Below are positions 14,001 through 26,894 of a DNA stretch of 64,000 nt, piece after piece. The DNA lies in NCBI GenBank assembly GCA_020809705.1, contig CP085830.1, positions 1,860,001-1,924,000 on the forward strand. Direction: 5' to 3'. The translations under genes were made by a program, and so were the position numbers. How positions within the stretch are numbered: the first letter of the stretch is position 1; each line of letters opens with the position of its first letter. The notes under the pieces were generated by a model that saw only the letters and a program-made list of their open reading frames with translations, was not told the DNA's origin and did not search any database. Source of the stretch: Calonectria ilicicola (Eukaryota; Ascomycota; Sordariomycetes; Hypocreales; Nectriaceae).

Positions 14001-17000
14001 ACTAACTTTAAAAAAGAATATAAGAGTATCTAGGTATATATATAAACTATTTAAATTAATTTAAAAAAGATTTTCTTATCTTTAGATTAAAATTAGGCCT
14101 TAAAACCTTTTAATTTAATATAATATATAATATATATCTTTATAATTATAATATAAGTTAAAAGAGTAGTAGATTATATTAATAAATATTTAAAGAATAT
14201 TTAATAAGAAATAATTATAAAGAGTTATAAAGATTTACTTAAAGCTAGAATTATTAGCTTAAACTAATATATTTTATATTTTACTATAAAAGAACTTATA
14301 TAAGATAAAATAGTATTTTTATTATAATTTTTATATAAATTAAAAGATTTAATTAAAAAATTATAAATTAATAATTAATAGAAAAAGCTTATAAAGTAAT
14401 TAATAAATAAAAAAATATTATTTTAATAAATAAAATACTTTTTTTTATAAAGGAAAATTAATAATTCTAAATTAATATATTATAAAGGAAGAAATCTTAA
14501 AAAGATACTATAATAATCTAAAATTAAAATACATAAAGGTATATAAGATATTTAAGTTAATTAATTATAAGTTCTATTAGAAAGATATAATTAATAATAT
14601 TAAAGATTATATAATAAGATATTAGGTATACTAAGATAAATGCTTATTAAGGTATAAGTTATATAAGTAATTATAATTACTTCTCTTATTAATATACTTA
14701 TTTTAAGAAATTAATATAGATTTTATTATAAAATTATTAAATAATACTTAAGTAAATAATAAAGAATATAATATAATTTTAATTATTATATATTATATAA
14801 TTAAATATATAATCTTTTTATTAATAAAAAAAATATTTAATATAATTTAATTTATATAAATTCTTTATAAAAATATTAAATATAAATTTAAAATATTAAA
14901 AGGAATTATAAATAATAAAAATAAATTAATTATTAATAAATTTTAAATTAAATTTATAAAAAAATAAATAATTATTTATTAATTATTTATTATATATTAT
15001 TTATAAATAAATAATTAAATAAAATATATTTATTAAATATTAAAATTTTTTTTTAAATATATATAAAAGGCTTATTAAATTAATAAATAATCTAATTATT
15101 TAAAATAAAGTTTATATATAATAATAATATATATAATATTATTAAAGTTTTTTTAATATAAATATTTTATAAATATTATTTTAAAATAATAGTTTATATT
15201 TCTAAATATATTAAAATTAAAATATAAAAAATTAATAAATATTTAATAATCTTTTATTAAATATGAAAATAAATTTAAAAATATTAATAATTTATTATAA
15301 AAGTATAATTTAAATATTATAATTAATATTATTAAATTAAAAAATATAAATTAAAAAATATTATTAAATTATTAATTAAGTATTTTTATTTTAAAAATAA
15401 GAAATTAATATTATAATTTATTAAAGTAATAATTAAAAAAAGAATAAGAAAATAAATATATAAAATATATTTATTAAAGTAATATTAATATATATATAAT
15501 ATATTCTTAGTTTTATTATTAGAGCTATAATTATAGCCTTAATAAGTAAATAGTAAAAGTATAATTATTTTTCTTTAAGTTAAAGAAAGAAAAAGAAAAA
15601 TAAAAAGTAAAGGAAATTGTAAGTTATAAGAAAGATAGAGGATAGTTATTTTATTAAATTAAATAAATAAGCTAGTTAGTAGAATATAATATATAAAAAT
15701 TTATTAAGTATTTATAGAATATTTTATAAGTAATATAAAAATATTATAAATAATATAAGTATATATATAAAAAATAAAATAATAATATAAAATAAAAAAT
15801 ATAATAAAAATATAATAAATAATTAATAAAATAATTATTAATTAATATATTTATAAATATAAATATATATATAAATTATTAAGGTAATAATTAAAAGTAC
15901 TTAGTAAAAATTTAATAATAACTTAATAAATAGGCATTTAGAAAGAGATATTATAATTATAATTATAAAGATAATTATAAAAGTAATTACTATATTTATT
16001 ATAATTATAATTAGTAGGTAGTAGAGGTATATTATTAGATATAGGCTTAAACTTAGCTTTAAAGATAATAGACTTTATAATCTTAGACTTCTTCTTCTTC
16101 TTCTAAATATAATATAAAAATATATTAATTATTCTTTATTAAATAGGAGATTTTTTAATATATTTAATAATATAAATAAAGTTATAATAATCTATAATAA
16201 TAGTTAAAGTATATAAGATCTTATACTTTTATATAATAATAAATTAAAATAAAGAATTTTTTATAATATTAAAAATATAAATAAATTTAATTTAATTAAA
16301 AGTATTTAATAAATATTTAATAATTATAATAATATTATTATTATAAATATAAAAGAAGATAATGGAGATTAAGTAAAAATATAAGTTTTTAATATTAATA
16401 AAAATAAAATTATATTATAATAAATTAATAAAATATTTATTAAATATAAAATAAAAATATTTATTTAAATTTAAAAGTTTAATATTATTAATTTATATTA
16501 AATAATAATTTTTTATAGTAAGTATAAAAATAATTACTTATTAAATATTTTATAAATATTAATTATACTTTTAATATTATTTTTAATATAATATTAGAAA
16601 TTAATAATAATATATATAATTTAATTAAAATATTAATAATTAATATTTATTAAAAGTTTAAAGGTATTTTTATTATTTTTATTATATTTAATAGTATTAT
16701 ATATATTAAGTTCGATTAGGAAATTCTAGTATTAGATTATAATATTAATAAGCTCTTAGAAAATCTAATTAAGTTTATAATAATTATAAATAAAATATTT
16801 AATAAAAGTAAATATATTATATAATAAAATTAATTAGCTTTTTTATAATAAATATAATAAATATTAATAAATCCTTAATAATAAATAAAGAAAAGATTAT
16901 TATACTTTTATATAATATAATAAAAGTAAAGGTAATTATTTAATAATTATTTAATAAATATTTAATTAATAAATTACTTATAATAAATAAATATTATAAA

Positions 17001-17388
17001 AAATTAAAAAAAAATAATATTATAAAGATTTAAAAAGTATTTAATAAAAAAAAGAAAAATAAAATAATAATAAAAAATAAATATATATATATATATAATA
17101 AATAAAATAAAAAATATTATTTATATAAAAAAATTATAAATAAGTATCAAATAAAAAGAATAATAAGTATATTATAATATATATTTTATTAAAAATAAAA
17201 TCCCTATAATAATTATTTACTAAATATATACTATATATATAATAAGTAATAAATAATATATATTATATAAATAATAAATAATAAATAATAATAATATATA
17301 ATAATAATTATAAATAAATAAAATTATTTAAAATAAAAAAACTATTAATAAATACTTAAAAATTAAATATTAAAAAAAAGAAAATAAT

Positions 17389-17562
17389 TATAAAAATAAT
17401 TAAAATCCTAGCACCACTATAATTAGAAGTAATATATAATCTACTTAATTTATTAAAGAATTTTAATAAATAATTAAGGAATGCTTGCTAAGTTAAAGTC
17501 TATATATTATAATATAATCTATTCTACAACTCTTAAGATCACCCTGGTTAATAACCTTTATA
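17389..17562 (+). repeat. Right (3') LTR of element V
   Basis: It starts TATAAAAATAATTAAAATCC, where TG has become TA, and ends AACCTTTATA. Its right half is less mutated than that of the left copy (AAGATCACCCTGGTTAATAA), so the two LTRs were mutated independently. Confidence 0.85.
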
Positions 17563-17574
17563 AAAATCTTTAAA

Positions 17575-18078
17575 TATTAATTTTTAAATATATATATATA
17601 TAATTAAAAGATTTATAATTAAATAATATATTATTTATATTAATAATAATATTTTAAAAATTAAGTTTATAATTTAATATATTTATTAAAAGATTTAAAT
17701 TAATAATATTAATTTAAATATAAATAAATAAAAATATTTATTAAAATTTAAAAAAAAAATTTAAAAAAATTTAATAATAAAATAATATAAAAAATAAAAA
17801 TAAAATTAATATTAAAATATTTTAAAATATTTAAATATAAAAGATTTTTTTAAATAATAAATAAAAGTAATTTTTAAAGAAATTAAACAAAGAAAACTAT
17901 AAATAGATTAATATATTAAATAGAAGGGTTATAAGGATATAATAATAAAAGGAAAAGAAAGAAAAAGAGTAAAAAAGGCTGCTTTTAAATAAGTAGTATA
18001 TTAAAATAGAAAATGTAAATAATGGTTTAATTAAATAATTAATAGGATATAATTAGTATAATAGAATATAAGTAGTAA
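17575..18078 (-). repeat. Family A copy, inverted, lacking its 3' end
   Basis: Read on the minus strand, it starts TACTACTTATATTCTATTATAC, runs through the purine/pyrimidine-rich block (AAGGAAAAGAAAGAAAAAG on the plus strand), and stops beside element V's right target duplication. No full target duplication can be defined. Confidence 0.65.
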
Positions 18079-18547
18079 TAATAATTTATTATTATTAATA
18101 AAATTAATATATTATTTTAAATTAATTATATTTTATTATTTATAAAATTATTATTATAAGATAATAAATAAGATTTTTATTATTTTCTTATAATAATTTT
18201 TATTAATTTAATTTAATAATAAAAAAAGTATTTTTATTAAATTAAAGTAGTTTAATATTATAAAATAATTTAAAGTTTTAAAAAAAAACTTATAATAAAA
18301 TATATATATAATAAAAAAGTTTGTTTTTATTATTATTTTAAATAAATAAATTTATATAATAAAAAATCTTAAGTTTTAAGTATTATTAAATTATAATTAT
18401 AAAAAAATTAAATAAAAAGCAATATTCTTTTATTAAATAATTATTATTATTAATTAAATTAAAAAATATATTAAAAGAAAAATATAATAATAATAATATT
18501 TATATTTTAATTATTTTTATTTTTATATCTAATATATTAATAATAAT

Positions 18548-18890
18548 TATCAAAAACCACTACTTATATTCTATTATACTAATTATATCCTATTAATTAT
18601 TTAATTAAACCATTATTTATATTTCCTATTCTATCTTTTCCTTCCTTTTTCTTCTATTATTTAATATTTTTAATTATTCTATTTAATATATATATCTATT
18701 TATAACCTTTATTATTTATTTTTTTAAAAATCTCTTTTACTTATTATTTAAAAAAGATCTTTTATTTTTAAATTTATTAATTTTAAATATTTTAAAATTA
18801 ATTTTATTATTTATATTATTTATATTATTTATATTATTTATATTATTTATATTATTTATATTATTTATATTATTTATATAGTTATTTTCT
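18548..18890 (+). repeat. Family A 5' part
   Basis: It starts CCACTACTTATATTCTATTATAC and contains the CTTTTCCTTCC pyrimidine block. It ends in a simple tandem array and then in Family E, without the 3' half. Confidence 0.65.
18805..18878 (+). repeat. 9-bp tandem array (TTATATTAT)n
   Basis: About eight perfect copies of a 9-bp unit lie at the point where the Family A fragment gives way to other sequence. It is probably a local expansion by replication slippage. Confidence 0.9.
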
Positions 18891-18907
18891 TCCTTTTAGA
18901 AAAAAAG

Positions 18908-19187
18908 CTTTTTAAAGATTTATTTATAAATTAAATAATAATATCTTTTTAAATAAATAATAATACTAATTCCTTATAAATATTAAAAGTAATAAAATAT
19001 AATTATAATAATTACTAGACTAAGGAGTAATTATTAATATAATTAATTAAAGATTTAAAGGTATATAGTAATAGATTAATAGAAGTTTGAATAGTTTATA
19101 AGATAAAGGTTTTTATATATAGCTTATTAAGGTAGTAATAAACATTTTATAATATATTACTTTAATATTAACTTTTCTTAGCGAGGA
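18908..19187 (+). repeat. Family E copy 2
   Basis: This is a direct repeat of 10,325-10,599. It is followed after about 95 bp by its own end sequence in inverted orientation (19,283-19,328, TCCTTACTAGGGAAAGTTAA), so two E-type termini face away from each other here. Confidence 0.65.
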
Positions 19188-19369
19188 ATTACTTTAAATA
19201 TATTAATTTTATTAATAATAAAGAGTTATTCTTTTTATTAATATATATATATATAAAATTATTATTAATATAAGTAATAATAGTCCTTACTAGGGAAAGT
19301 TAATATTAAAGTAATATATTATGAAATATATTAAATTCCTTTTTTAATAAAATATATAAGACTTTTATC

Positions 19370-19480
19370 CCAGTGTTCCTCCTAAACTCCACAGGCCTTT
19401 AGCTAGCCTTATTAATTTTAGTTGCGATGGAGAGTAACTTGTTAAGCTATTGGTAGTTCTTTTAGAGTTCTTTAAAGAAC
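19370..19480. other. Weakly mutated patch of unknown origin
   Basis: About 110 bp keep many C and G bases (for example CCCAGTGTTCCTCC and TTGCGATGGAGAGTAAC) inside the AT-rich block. I cannot match the patch to any other repeat in the window. It precedes a stretch leading into Family F (19,905-20,105). Confidence 0.5.
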
Positions 19481-19904
19481 TTAGTTTTTTAATAGTATAG
19501 TTAAATATTTATATTTAATTTTATTAATAAAAATTAAAGAAGCTTTAATTAATTATTAATAAAGTTTATTATTTTTTAAATTATTTTAAAATATATATAG
19601 AATTTAATTTTAAGGATTTTATAATTTAATATTATAAATTATATTATTATTTATTAATATAAAAAAAGTAAATTATTATTTTAAAATAGTTATATAGTTT
19701 ATATATTAATTTTATAAAAATATAATTAAATTAGTTTTATTTTTTTTAAATTATTTAAATATAAGATTTAAATATATTTTTTATATTAATAGATTTAAAG
19801 ATTTTTAGTTTTTTTATTAATTATTAATTAAAAATAAATAATAGTATAAGCATAGTTTATTTTTTTAATAAGGTAATTAAGATTAAGAAAAATATAAAAA
19901 AATA

Positions 19905-20105
19905 GATTAAATTAAATAATTTAAATTAAAGAAATGTATTTTAATATTAGGCTTTATTAGATTTTTTTATTAAAGTATTAGAGATAATATTTTTAGATTA
20001 TTATAATATTTGGTAATTTTCTTGTTTTAGGTTTGTATTTATAAGCCTTATTTAGTGTATTAATCTTGCTAGATAATTAGACTTATATGTAAGCAAAAAG
20101 AGAAT
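19905..20105 (+). repeat. Family F copy 2
   Basis: It matches 8,400-8,615 and 25,113-25,330 (shared ATAATTTAAATTAAA start, TATTTATAAGCC and AAGCAAAAAGAG end region). This copy keeps more G and C than the other two. Confidence 0.6.
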
Positions 20106-20109
20106 AAGT

Positions 20110-20520
20110 AATAATAGTCTTTTAGTAAATTATAAGATTTATTTTAAAAAGAGCTTTAAAGTTATAATAATAATAAATATAATTAACTTATAATAAGATT
20201 ACCTTTATAAAAACTTAAATAATTATATTTAAAATAATTTTTTATTGAAATTATAAATTTTAATATATATTTTTTATTATCTTTAATATAATATTATTTA
20301 AATATTATATTATTTAAATATTATATTATTTATAATTAAAATTACGTATTTATTAAAAAATATACTAATAATACTTTTTATAAATAATTCTTATTTAATT
20401 AATATATATATTTTTTAAATAAAATTTAATAAAAATAAACTTCTTTAATATATATATAATAAAATAAATATTATTAATTTTATAATATTATAAAAAATAA
20501 AACTTATTTAATATAAACTT
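20110..20520 (-). repeat. Family B fragment, inverted
   Basis: It contains the reverse complement of the Family B 3' half (GAGCTTTAAAGTTATAATAA, then ATATAATTAACTTATAATAA). It lacks the TACTATCTAGC end, so it is truncated. A short duplicated segment, TATTATATTATTTAAA, is seen at about 20,310. Confidence 0.55.
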
Positions 20521-21017
20521 TAAACATTTCTTAAAAATAAACTTAAGAAATAAAAAGGGAACTATTAATAGTAACCTTGTAAAATAGCTTTATTATATCT
20601 CTTTCTCTTTTCTTTTTTATTTATTATATAATAAGAGAAAAAGAAATAAAAGAATTATATAAAAAATATATAAAATATATATAAATATTATATAATTATA
20701 AAAGAAGTAAAAGAAAATAAAGAAAAAAAGAAATTATAGTATATTAAATTAAGTTAAAAACTAAATGTAAGTATTAAATCTTAAAAGATTAAAAGCTATA
20801 TACTCTCTCTTTTATATAATAATTAAATTAATTTACTTATTAATTTAATGACTTAATAAACTATATTATATTATTAGTATTATAATTAAAATTAATTTTT
20901 ATATTAATTATAATTTAAAGTATTTTATTTTTTATTAAATTTATATATCTTACTTTTATCAATAAAAATATATTATTAATAATTAATATTATAATAACTA
21001 AATATAAAAGCTATATA

Positions 21018-21706
21018 ACACTGCTCGTATCCTATCATACTGATCGTATCCTATATCTATTTAAAAGCAGTCCTTCCTTTCCTTTTCCTTTCCTTTCTAT
21101 AGACTATCCTCCCTTTTAAATTATTTCCTTTAATTTATCAATCTATCTATATTCTAAATCTATCTTATATTTATTTAATTTCTTTAAAAATCTTTTTTAA
21201 TTATTATTTAATTTAAATTTTAAATATAAAATTATATTTTAATAATCTAATATTAATATTAAAAGCTTTTATTATTTTTTAATAAATATTTTATTATTTA
21301 AATTAAAATTTTTTATATTATTTTTTATTAATTTTATTAAGCTAGATATTATTAATTTAAATCTTCTAATAAATATATTAAGCTATAGATTTAGTTTTAA
21401 AAGGGCTATTACTTTTATAAATAATATATTATTTAATAGTAAATATTTTAATTATATATATATATTTAAGGGTTTTTTTTTTAGTATATATTTAAAAGAG
21501 ATTTATTTAAGTAAAATTCTTTCTTTTATTATATAAGGATTTTATTTATTAAGGTTTTTATTATATATTGCCTTTAGGCTCTAAAGTTAGTATAAGGGTA
21601 ATTGTACTAATAGATCTAAAAGTCTATTATGAGGTGTGCCTTTAGGTCCTGTGATCTTGTCGGCGTCTTCATTTCCTAAAATGAAGAAAATAACTATATG
21701 AAAGAC
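21018..21706 (+). mobile_element. Family A, full copy A-2 with 14-bp target duplication
   Basis: This 689-bp element starts ACACTGCTCGTATCC and ends ATGAAAGAC. ATAAAAGCTATATA (21,004-21,017) precedes it and ATAAAAGCTATACA (21,707-21,720) follows it: 14 bp with one T/C difference of the RIP type. Twenty bases before the end is a perfect hairpin, CTTCATTT-CCTA-AAATGAAG (21,667-21,686). The start carries a tandem pair of CTG(C/A)TCGTATCCTAT. There are no terminal inverted repeats, no LTRs and no ORF. Long duplications of this kind are made by target-primed (LINE/SINE-type) insertion; that class is an inference. Confidence 0.8.
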
Positions 21707-22142
21707 ATAAAAGCTATACAAATTATAACTAGATTCTTTAATATATCTACTTTTTTTAATTATTATATTAAAATCTTAAAGTTTAAAAATTATTCTCTTT
21801 AATATTTAATTTTAAATCTTATAATTAATATATATATAAATAATTATATATATTATATTTTTTTTATTAAAAGTTAATTTTTTATAATATTTATTTAAAT
21901 TTTAAATAATATATATATATTAATTATAAGATTTAAAATTAAATATTAAAGAGAATAATTTTTAAACTTTAAGATTTTAATATAATATAATATTATTAAA
22001 AAGATTATAATAAAAAATAATATTCTTTAATATTTAATAATTTAAATATTTTTTATTAATAATTATATTTTAAATATTATATATTATATTATTAATAATG
22101 TTTAAATTTTAATATTTATTTTTAATAATTATATCTTTTATA

Positions 22143-22500
22143 TAGTTATTTTCTTCTTCTTAGGAAAGAAAGATACTAATAAGGTTATAGGATCTAAGAG
22201 TATACCTTATAATAGACTTTTAGGTCTATTAGTATAATTGCCTTTGTGTTAATTGTAAAGCTTAAAGGTAATATAAGATAAAAACCTTAATAGCTAGAAA
22301 TCCTATATAATAAAAGGAAAGATTTTACTTAAATAAACCTCTATTAAATATATATTAAAAAAGACCCTCAAATACATCCATAAATATATATATATAGTTA
22401 AGATATTTATTAAATAATATATTATTTATATTAATAATAACCTTTTAAAATCTAAATTTATAATTAAATATATTTATTAATTAATTAATTTAAGTTAATA
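22143..22500 (-). repeat. Family A 3' part, inverted
   Basis: Reverse complement of the Family A 3' half. It lies about 430 bp from copy A-2 and forms an inverted pair with it. The 5' half is cut off beside the Family B copy at 22,533. Confidence 0.7.
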
Positions 22501-22532
22501 GAATTAAGTTTAATTTATATAATTAAAGATAT

Positions 22533-23297
22533 TTAATAATTATATTTTCATTGAATATTAAATGAAAAAAAGTACTTTTAATTACTTAGATAAATACTAT
22601 TTAGCCCTTCCTTTTTCTTAACCTTAGAATATCCATTTATTACCTCCCTTAATTTCCTTAGTTTATAATATTATAAATAAACCTTACTTTATCTTTAATC
22701 TTATTTAATTAATTTTTATATTTACTATTATAAATATTTATAATAAAGCTCTTTTTTACTAAATCTAATCTTTTAAATATAAATTTATTATATTTTTATA
22801 TAATATTTTTTATAATTTTATATATTTTTTTTAATAAAATTTTAATTATTTATATTAAAATTAAAAATATAAAATTAAAATATTTAAAGTTTATATATAA
22901 TAAATTTTATTTTTTAAATAATTATAAATTTAAAAATATAAATATTTATATTTAATATATTTTTAATAAACTTTAATTAATATTTAACATATAATATAAA
23001 AGATAATTATTTATAAAGAATATTATTAATATATTTTAATAAATAAGTAATTTTAATTATAAAAGATATAATATTTAAATAATATTATATTAAAAATAAT
23101 AAAGAATATATATTAAAATTTATAATTTTAATAAAAAAAGTTATTTTAAATATAATTATTTAAATTCTTATAAAGGTAATTTTATTATAAGATTAATTAT
23201 ATTTTAATTAAATAAATTATATAATTAAATTTAATTATATTTACTATTATTATAATTTTAAAGCTCTTTTTAGATTAGAGTTTATAATTTATTAAAA
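22533..23297 (+). mobile_element. Family B, full copy with target duplication
   Basis: This 765-bp element starts TTAATAATTATATTTTCATTG and ends TTTATAATTTATTAAAA. It is flanked by TTAAAGATAT at 22,523-22,532 and 23,298-23,307 (9 bp plus one base of possible chance match). The motif TACTATTTAGCCC near the start is shared by all copies. No terminal inverted repeat or ORF is evident. Confidence 0.75.
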
Positions 23298-23360
23298 TTA
23301 AAGATATTTTTTAATATTTCAAGAGAAAATAAAAAAAGTATATTAAATAAATAATATAAA

Positions 23361-24113
23361 ACACTACTTGTATCCTATTAATTATTTAATTAAACTATTA
23401 TTTATATTTCTTATTCTAGTATATAGCCTTTCCTACCCTTTTCCTTCTACTATTTTATATTTATAATTATTTAATTTAATATATTAATATATTTATATTT
23501 TTTATTATTTATTTCCTTTAAAAATCTCTTTTATTTATTATTTAAAAAAATCTTTTATTCTTAAATATTTTAAAATACTTTAATATTAGTTTTATTATTT
23601 ATTAGTACTTTTAAATAAAGGTTTTATTCTCCTTTATAAGATCTATTATTTTAAAAAGAAGTTTATATTTTTAAAAAATAAAATAAATCTTAATTTTATT
23701 ATTTATATTATCTATTTAATATACTTTTTTTACTTTTTTTTAAAATATTTAAAAATATCTTTAATTAATTAAATTAAACTTAATTCTATTAACTTAAACT
23801 AATTAATTAATATATCTAATCATAAATTTAAATTCTAAAGGGTTATTACTAGTATAAATAATATATTATTTATAGGATATTTTAGCTATATATATATATA
23901 TTTAAAAGTATATAGTTAAAGGTTTTTTTAATATATATTTGAGAGAGGTTTATTTAAGTAAAACTCTTCCTTTTATTATATAAGGATTTCATTTATTAAG
24001 ATTTTTATTATATATTACTTTTAGACTCTAGAGTTAGTGTAAGGGTAATTATATTAATAGATTTGAAAGTCTATTATAAGGTATGCCTTTAGGTCCTATG
24101 ACCTTGTTAGTAT
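23361..24113 (+). repeat. Family A copy, truncated at its 3' end
   Basis: It starts ACACTACTTGTATCCTATT and runs through the whole body to ATGACCTTGTTAGTATC, where it stops before the hairpin and the GAAAGAC end. Family E/G-flank-like sequence in inverted orientation follows. Confidence 0.7.
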
Positions 24114-24219
24114 CTTTTTTTAATAATAAATAAAGCTTTTTAGTTATTTAGTTTTATTATTTTTTATTTATTTATAAAATTAATTTTTAAAAAATTTATA
24201 ATTAAATGATATTAATTAT

Positions 24220-24887
24220 TATTAATTATATCCTATTATTTAATTAAACTATTATTTATATTTCCTATTCTAGTATAATATCTATTTAAAAGCAGCCTTT
24301 CTTACCCTTTTCCTTCCTATTCCTTTTATTATTATATCCTTATAACCTTTTTATTTAATATATTAATCTATCTAGAACCTTCTTTATTTAATTTCTTTAA
24401 AAATTACTTTTATTTATTATTTAAAAAAGATTTTTTATATTTAAATATTTTAAAATATTTTAATATTAATTTTATTATTTATTATTACTTTTAAATAAAA
24501 GTTTTATACTTTTTAAATATATTTTTAAAAAAAAAGATTATATTTTTAAAAGATTAATTTAATTTTAATCTTATTTTTTATATTATTTTATTATTAGGTT
24601 TTTTTAATTCTTTCTTTAAGTTTTAATAAGTATTTTTATTTATTTATATTTAAAATTTTTTTTAATATATATTATTATATTTCTAGCTAGTAGAAAATTC
24701 TTTTTTTATTATATAAGATTTTTAGTTATCAAAGTTTTTTATTTTATATTATCTTTAAGCTTTAAAGTTAGTCTAAAGGTAATTATACTAATAGATTTAA
24801 AAGTCTATTATAAGATATACCTTTAGATCCTATAATCTTATTAATGTCTTTCTTTCCTAAGAGAAAGAAAATAATTATATGAAAGAT
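24220..24887 (+). mobile_element. Family A copy A-5 with 14-bp target duplication
   Basis: This 668-bp copy is flanked by ATGATATTAATTAT (24,206-24,219) and ATAATATTAATTAT (24,888-24,901): 14 bp with one G/A difference of the RIP type. It ends ATGAAAGAT. The 3' hairpin has a TTTCTTTC/GAAAGAAA stem at about 24,849-24,870. The first start base differs from A-2, so the 5' boundary may be off by one. Confidence 0.75.
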
Positions 24888-24969
24888 ATAATATTAATTA
24901 TATTATTTATTATTAAAATAAATCTAATATTCTAATTATTTAAAGTATAATTAAAAATTAATTTTATTT

Positions 24970-25330
24970 ATTTTTATTTTAATAAAAATAAGATTTTATA
25001 TATTTATTATTATTAAAAAAATTATATATATATAAAGTTTTAATAATAATAAAATATTAAAAGTATTTATAAATAATTATATATATATAGATTATTTTTA
25101 ATTTATAAAATAAAAAAAAATAATTTAAATTAAAGTAATAAATATTTTTTAATATTAAGCTTTAATAGAGTTTTTTTTTATTAAGGTATTAGAAAAATAT
25201 ATTTTTTAATTATTATAATATTTAATAATTTTCTTATTTTAGCTTTATATTTATAAGCTTAATTTAATATATTAATTTAATTTTATTAGATAATGAGACT
25301 TTTATATAAGTAAAGAGAAAAAAAATTTAA
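24970..25330 (+). repeat. Family F copy 3 (uninterrupted)
   Basis: It is colinear with 7,995-8,140 plus 8,400-8,615 without the Family B insertion, so it serves as the empty-site reference. It ends near GTAAAGAGAAAAAAA. Confidence 0.65.
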
Positions 25331-25744
25331 AGAAGTAATCTTATATAAAATTAATAGCTAGTTTAATTAACTTTATAAATATAATTTAGATTTTAATAAT
25401 ATTTTAATTATTCTTTTTAATAATAACTTTTATTAATTTAAATTAATTATAAAAAAGCTTATTATTATATTAATATATTTATTTAAAAAGATAATTAATT
25501 TCCTTTAAGTTATTTAAGTATAAGATCTTAATATATCTTTATTATTAATAAATTTAAAAATCTTTAAAATTAATAATAATATAAATATAATTTATTTTTT
25601 TTAATTCAATAATTAAAACTAAAAAAGATATAAAAAAGTAATTTAAATTAAAATAAAAAATATATTTAAATATTAAGCTTTATTAGATTTCTTTATTAAA
25701 ATATTAAAGATAATATTTTTTAAGTTATTATAATTTTAATAAAT

Positions 25745-25900
25745 TATAAGCTTAATTAGAGAGAGCTTTAAATCTATAATAAAATAAATATAATTAAATT
25801 TAACTATATAATTTACTTAATTAAAATATAATTAACTTATAATAATAAAATTACTTTTATAAAAGTTTAAATAACTATATTTAAATCTTATATATAATTA
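25745..25900 (-). repeat. Family B 3' fragment, inverted
   Basis: It contains AATAAATTATAAGCTTAATT and then the reverse complement of the Family B 3' region, including TATATAATTTACTTAATTA. It is short, with no duplication definable. Confidence 0.5.
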
Positions 25901-26199
25901 TTTTCTTTCTTTTAAAAAAGAAAAATACTGATAAGATTATAGAATCTAAAAGTATATCTTATAATAAATTTTGAAATTTATTAATATAGTTACTTTTATA
26001 TTAATTTTAAAACTTAAAAATAATATATATTAAAAAAAACCTTTAAATATATACCTTTAAATATATATATATATAATTAAAATATTAATTAAATAATATA
26101 TTATTTATATTAATAATAACTTTTTAAAAAATAAATCTATAATTTAATATATTTATTAAAAGATTTAAGTTAATAATATTAATTTAATATTACTTATAT

Positions 26200-26878
26200 T
26201 TTATTATATTAATTATATTCTATTAGTTATTTAATTAAACTATTATTTGTATTTCCTACTCTATTCTTTTTTTCTTTCTATTATTCTTTTTTAATTATTA
26301 TTTAATTTAAAATTTAAATATAAAATTATATTTTAATAATTTAATATTAATATTAAAAATTTTTATTATTTTTTAATAAATATTTTATTATTTAAATAAA
26401 ATCTTTTTTTAAAAAAAAACTTATATTTTTAAAAAATTAATTTAATTTTATTTATTAAATATAAAATATTCAATATAATTTATAATTAAAGTTTCTTAAA
26501 TTATTTTTTATTAATTTTATTAAGTTAGATATTATTAATTTAAATCTTTTAATAAATATATTAAATTATAAATTTAATTTTAGAAGGGTTATTACTTTTA
26601 TAAATAATATATTATTTAATAGATATTTTAGTTATATATGTGTATTTAAGGGTTTTTTTTTAATAAGTATTTAAAAGATATTTATTTAAGTATATATTAT
26701 TATATTTTTAATTAGTAGAAAATTCTTTTTTTTATTATATAGGGTTTTTAATTATTAAGGTTTTTTTATTTTATATTATTTTTAAATTTTAAAATTAATA
26801 TAAAAATAATTATATTAATTAATATAAAAGTCTATTATAAAATATATCTTTAGGTTTTATAATCTTATTAATTTTATT
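26200..26878 (+). repeat. Family A copy, truncated at its 3' end
   Basis: It starts near TTACTTATATTTTATTATA and is recognisable through AGGTTTTATAATCTTATTAA, but lacks the hairpin and the GAAAGAC end. Confidence 0.65.
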
Positions 26879-26894
26879 TTAATAAATTATAAGC

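Larger units (their letters stand above)
10875..17562 (+). mobile_element. Element V: degraded Ty3/Gypsy retrotransposon with target duplication
   Basis: Two 174-bp LTRs enclose the element, and AAAAT flanks it on both sides (10,870-10,874 and 17,563-17,567). A purine run AAAAAAAAGAAAATAAT lies directly before the right LTR, as a polypurine tract should for a plus-strand element. Plus-strand coding traces occur in Gypsy order. A protease-like VNLINIRLVARLGLKEV lies at about 12,670-12,720. The end of the reverse transcriptase and its connection, including FLGFYNFYRKFI, lies at about 13,180-13,370, and the integrase zinc-finger and core region at about 14,460-15,000. Stops interrupt all of them. 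The distance from protease to connection is too short to hold a full reverse-transcriptase core, and no YLDD motif was found there. Confidence 0.85.

Noticed and set aside
18805..18878. Possible CRISPR-like or satellite array
   Set aside because: The unit is only 9 bp with no spacers and one location, so it is a simple slippage array.
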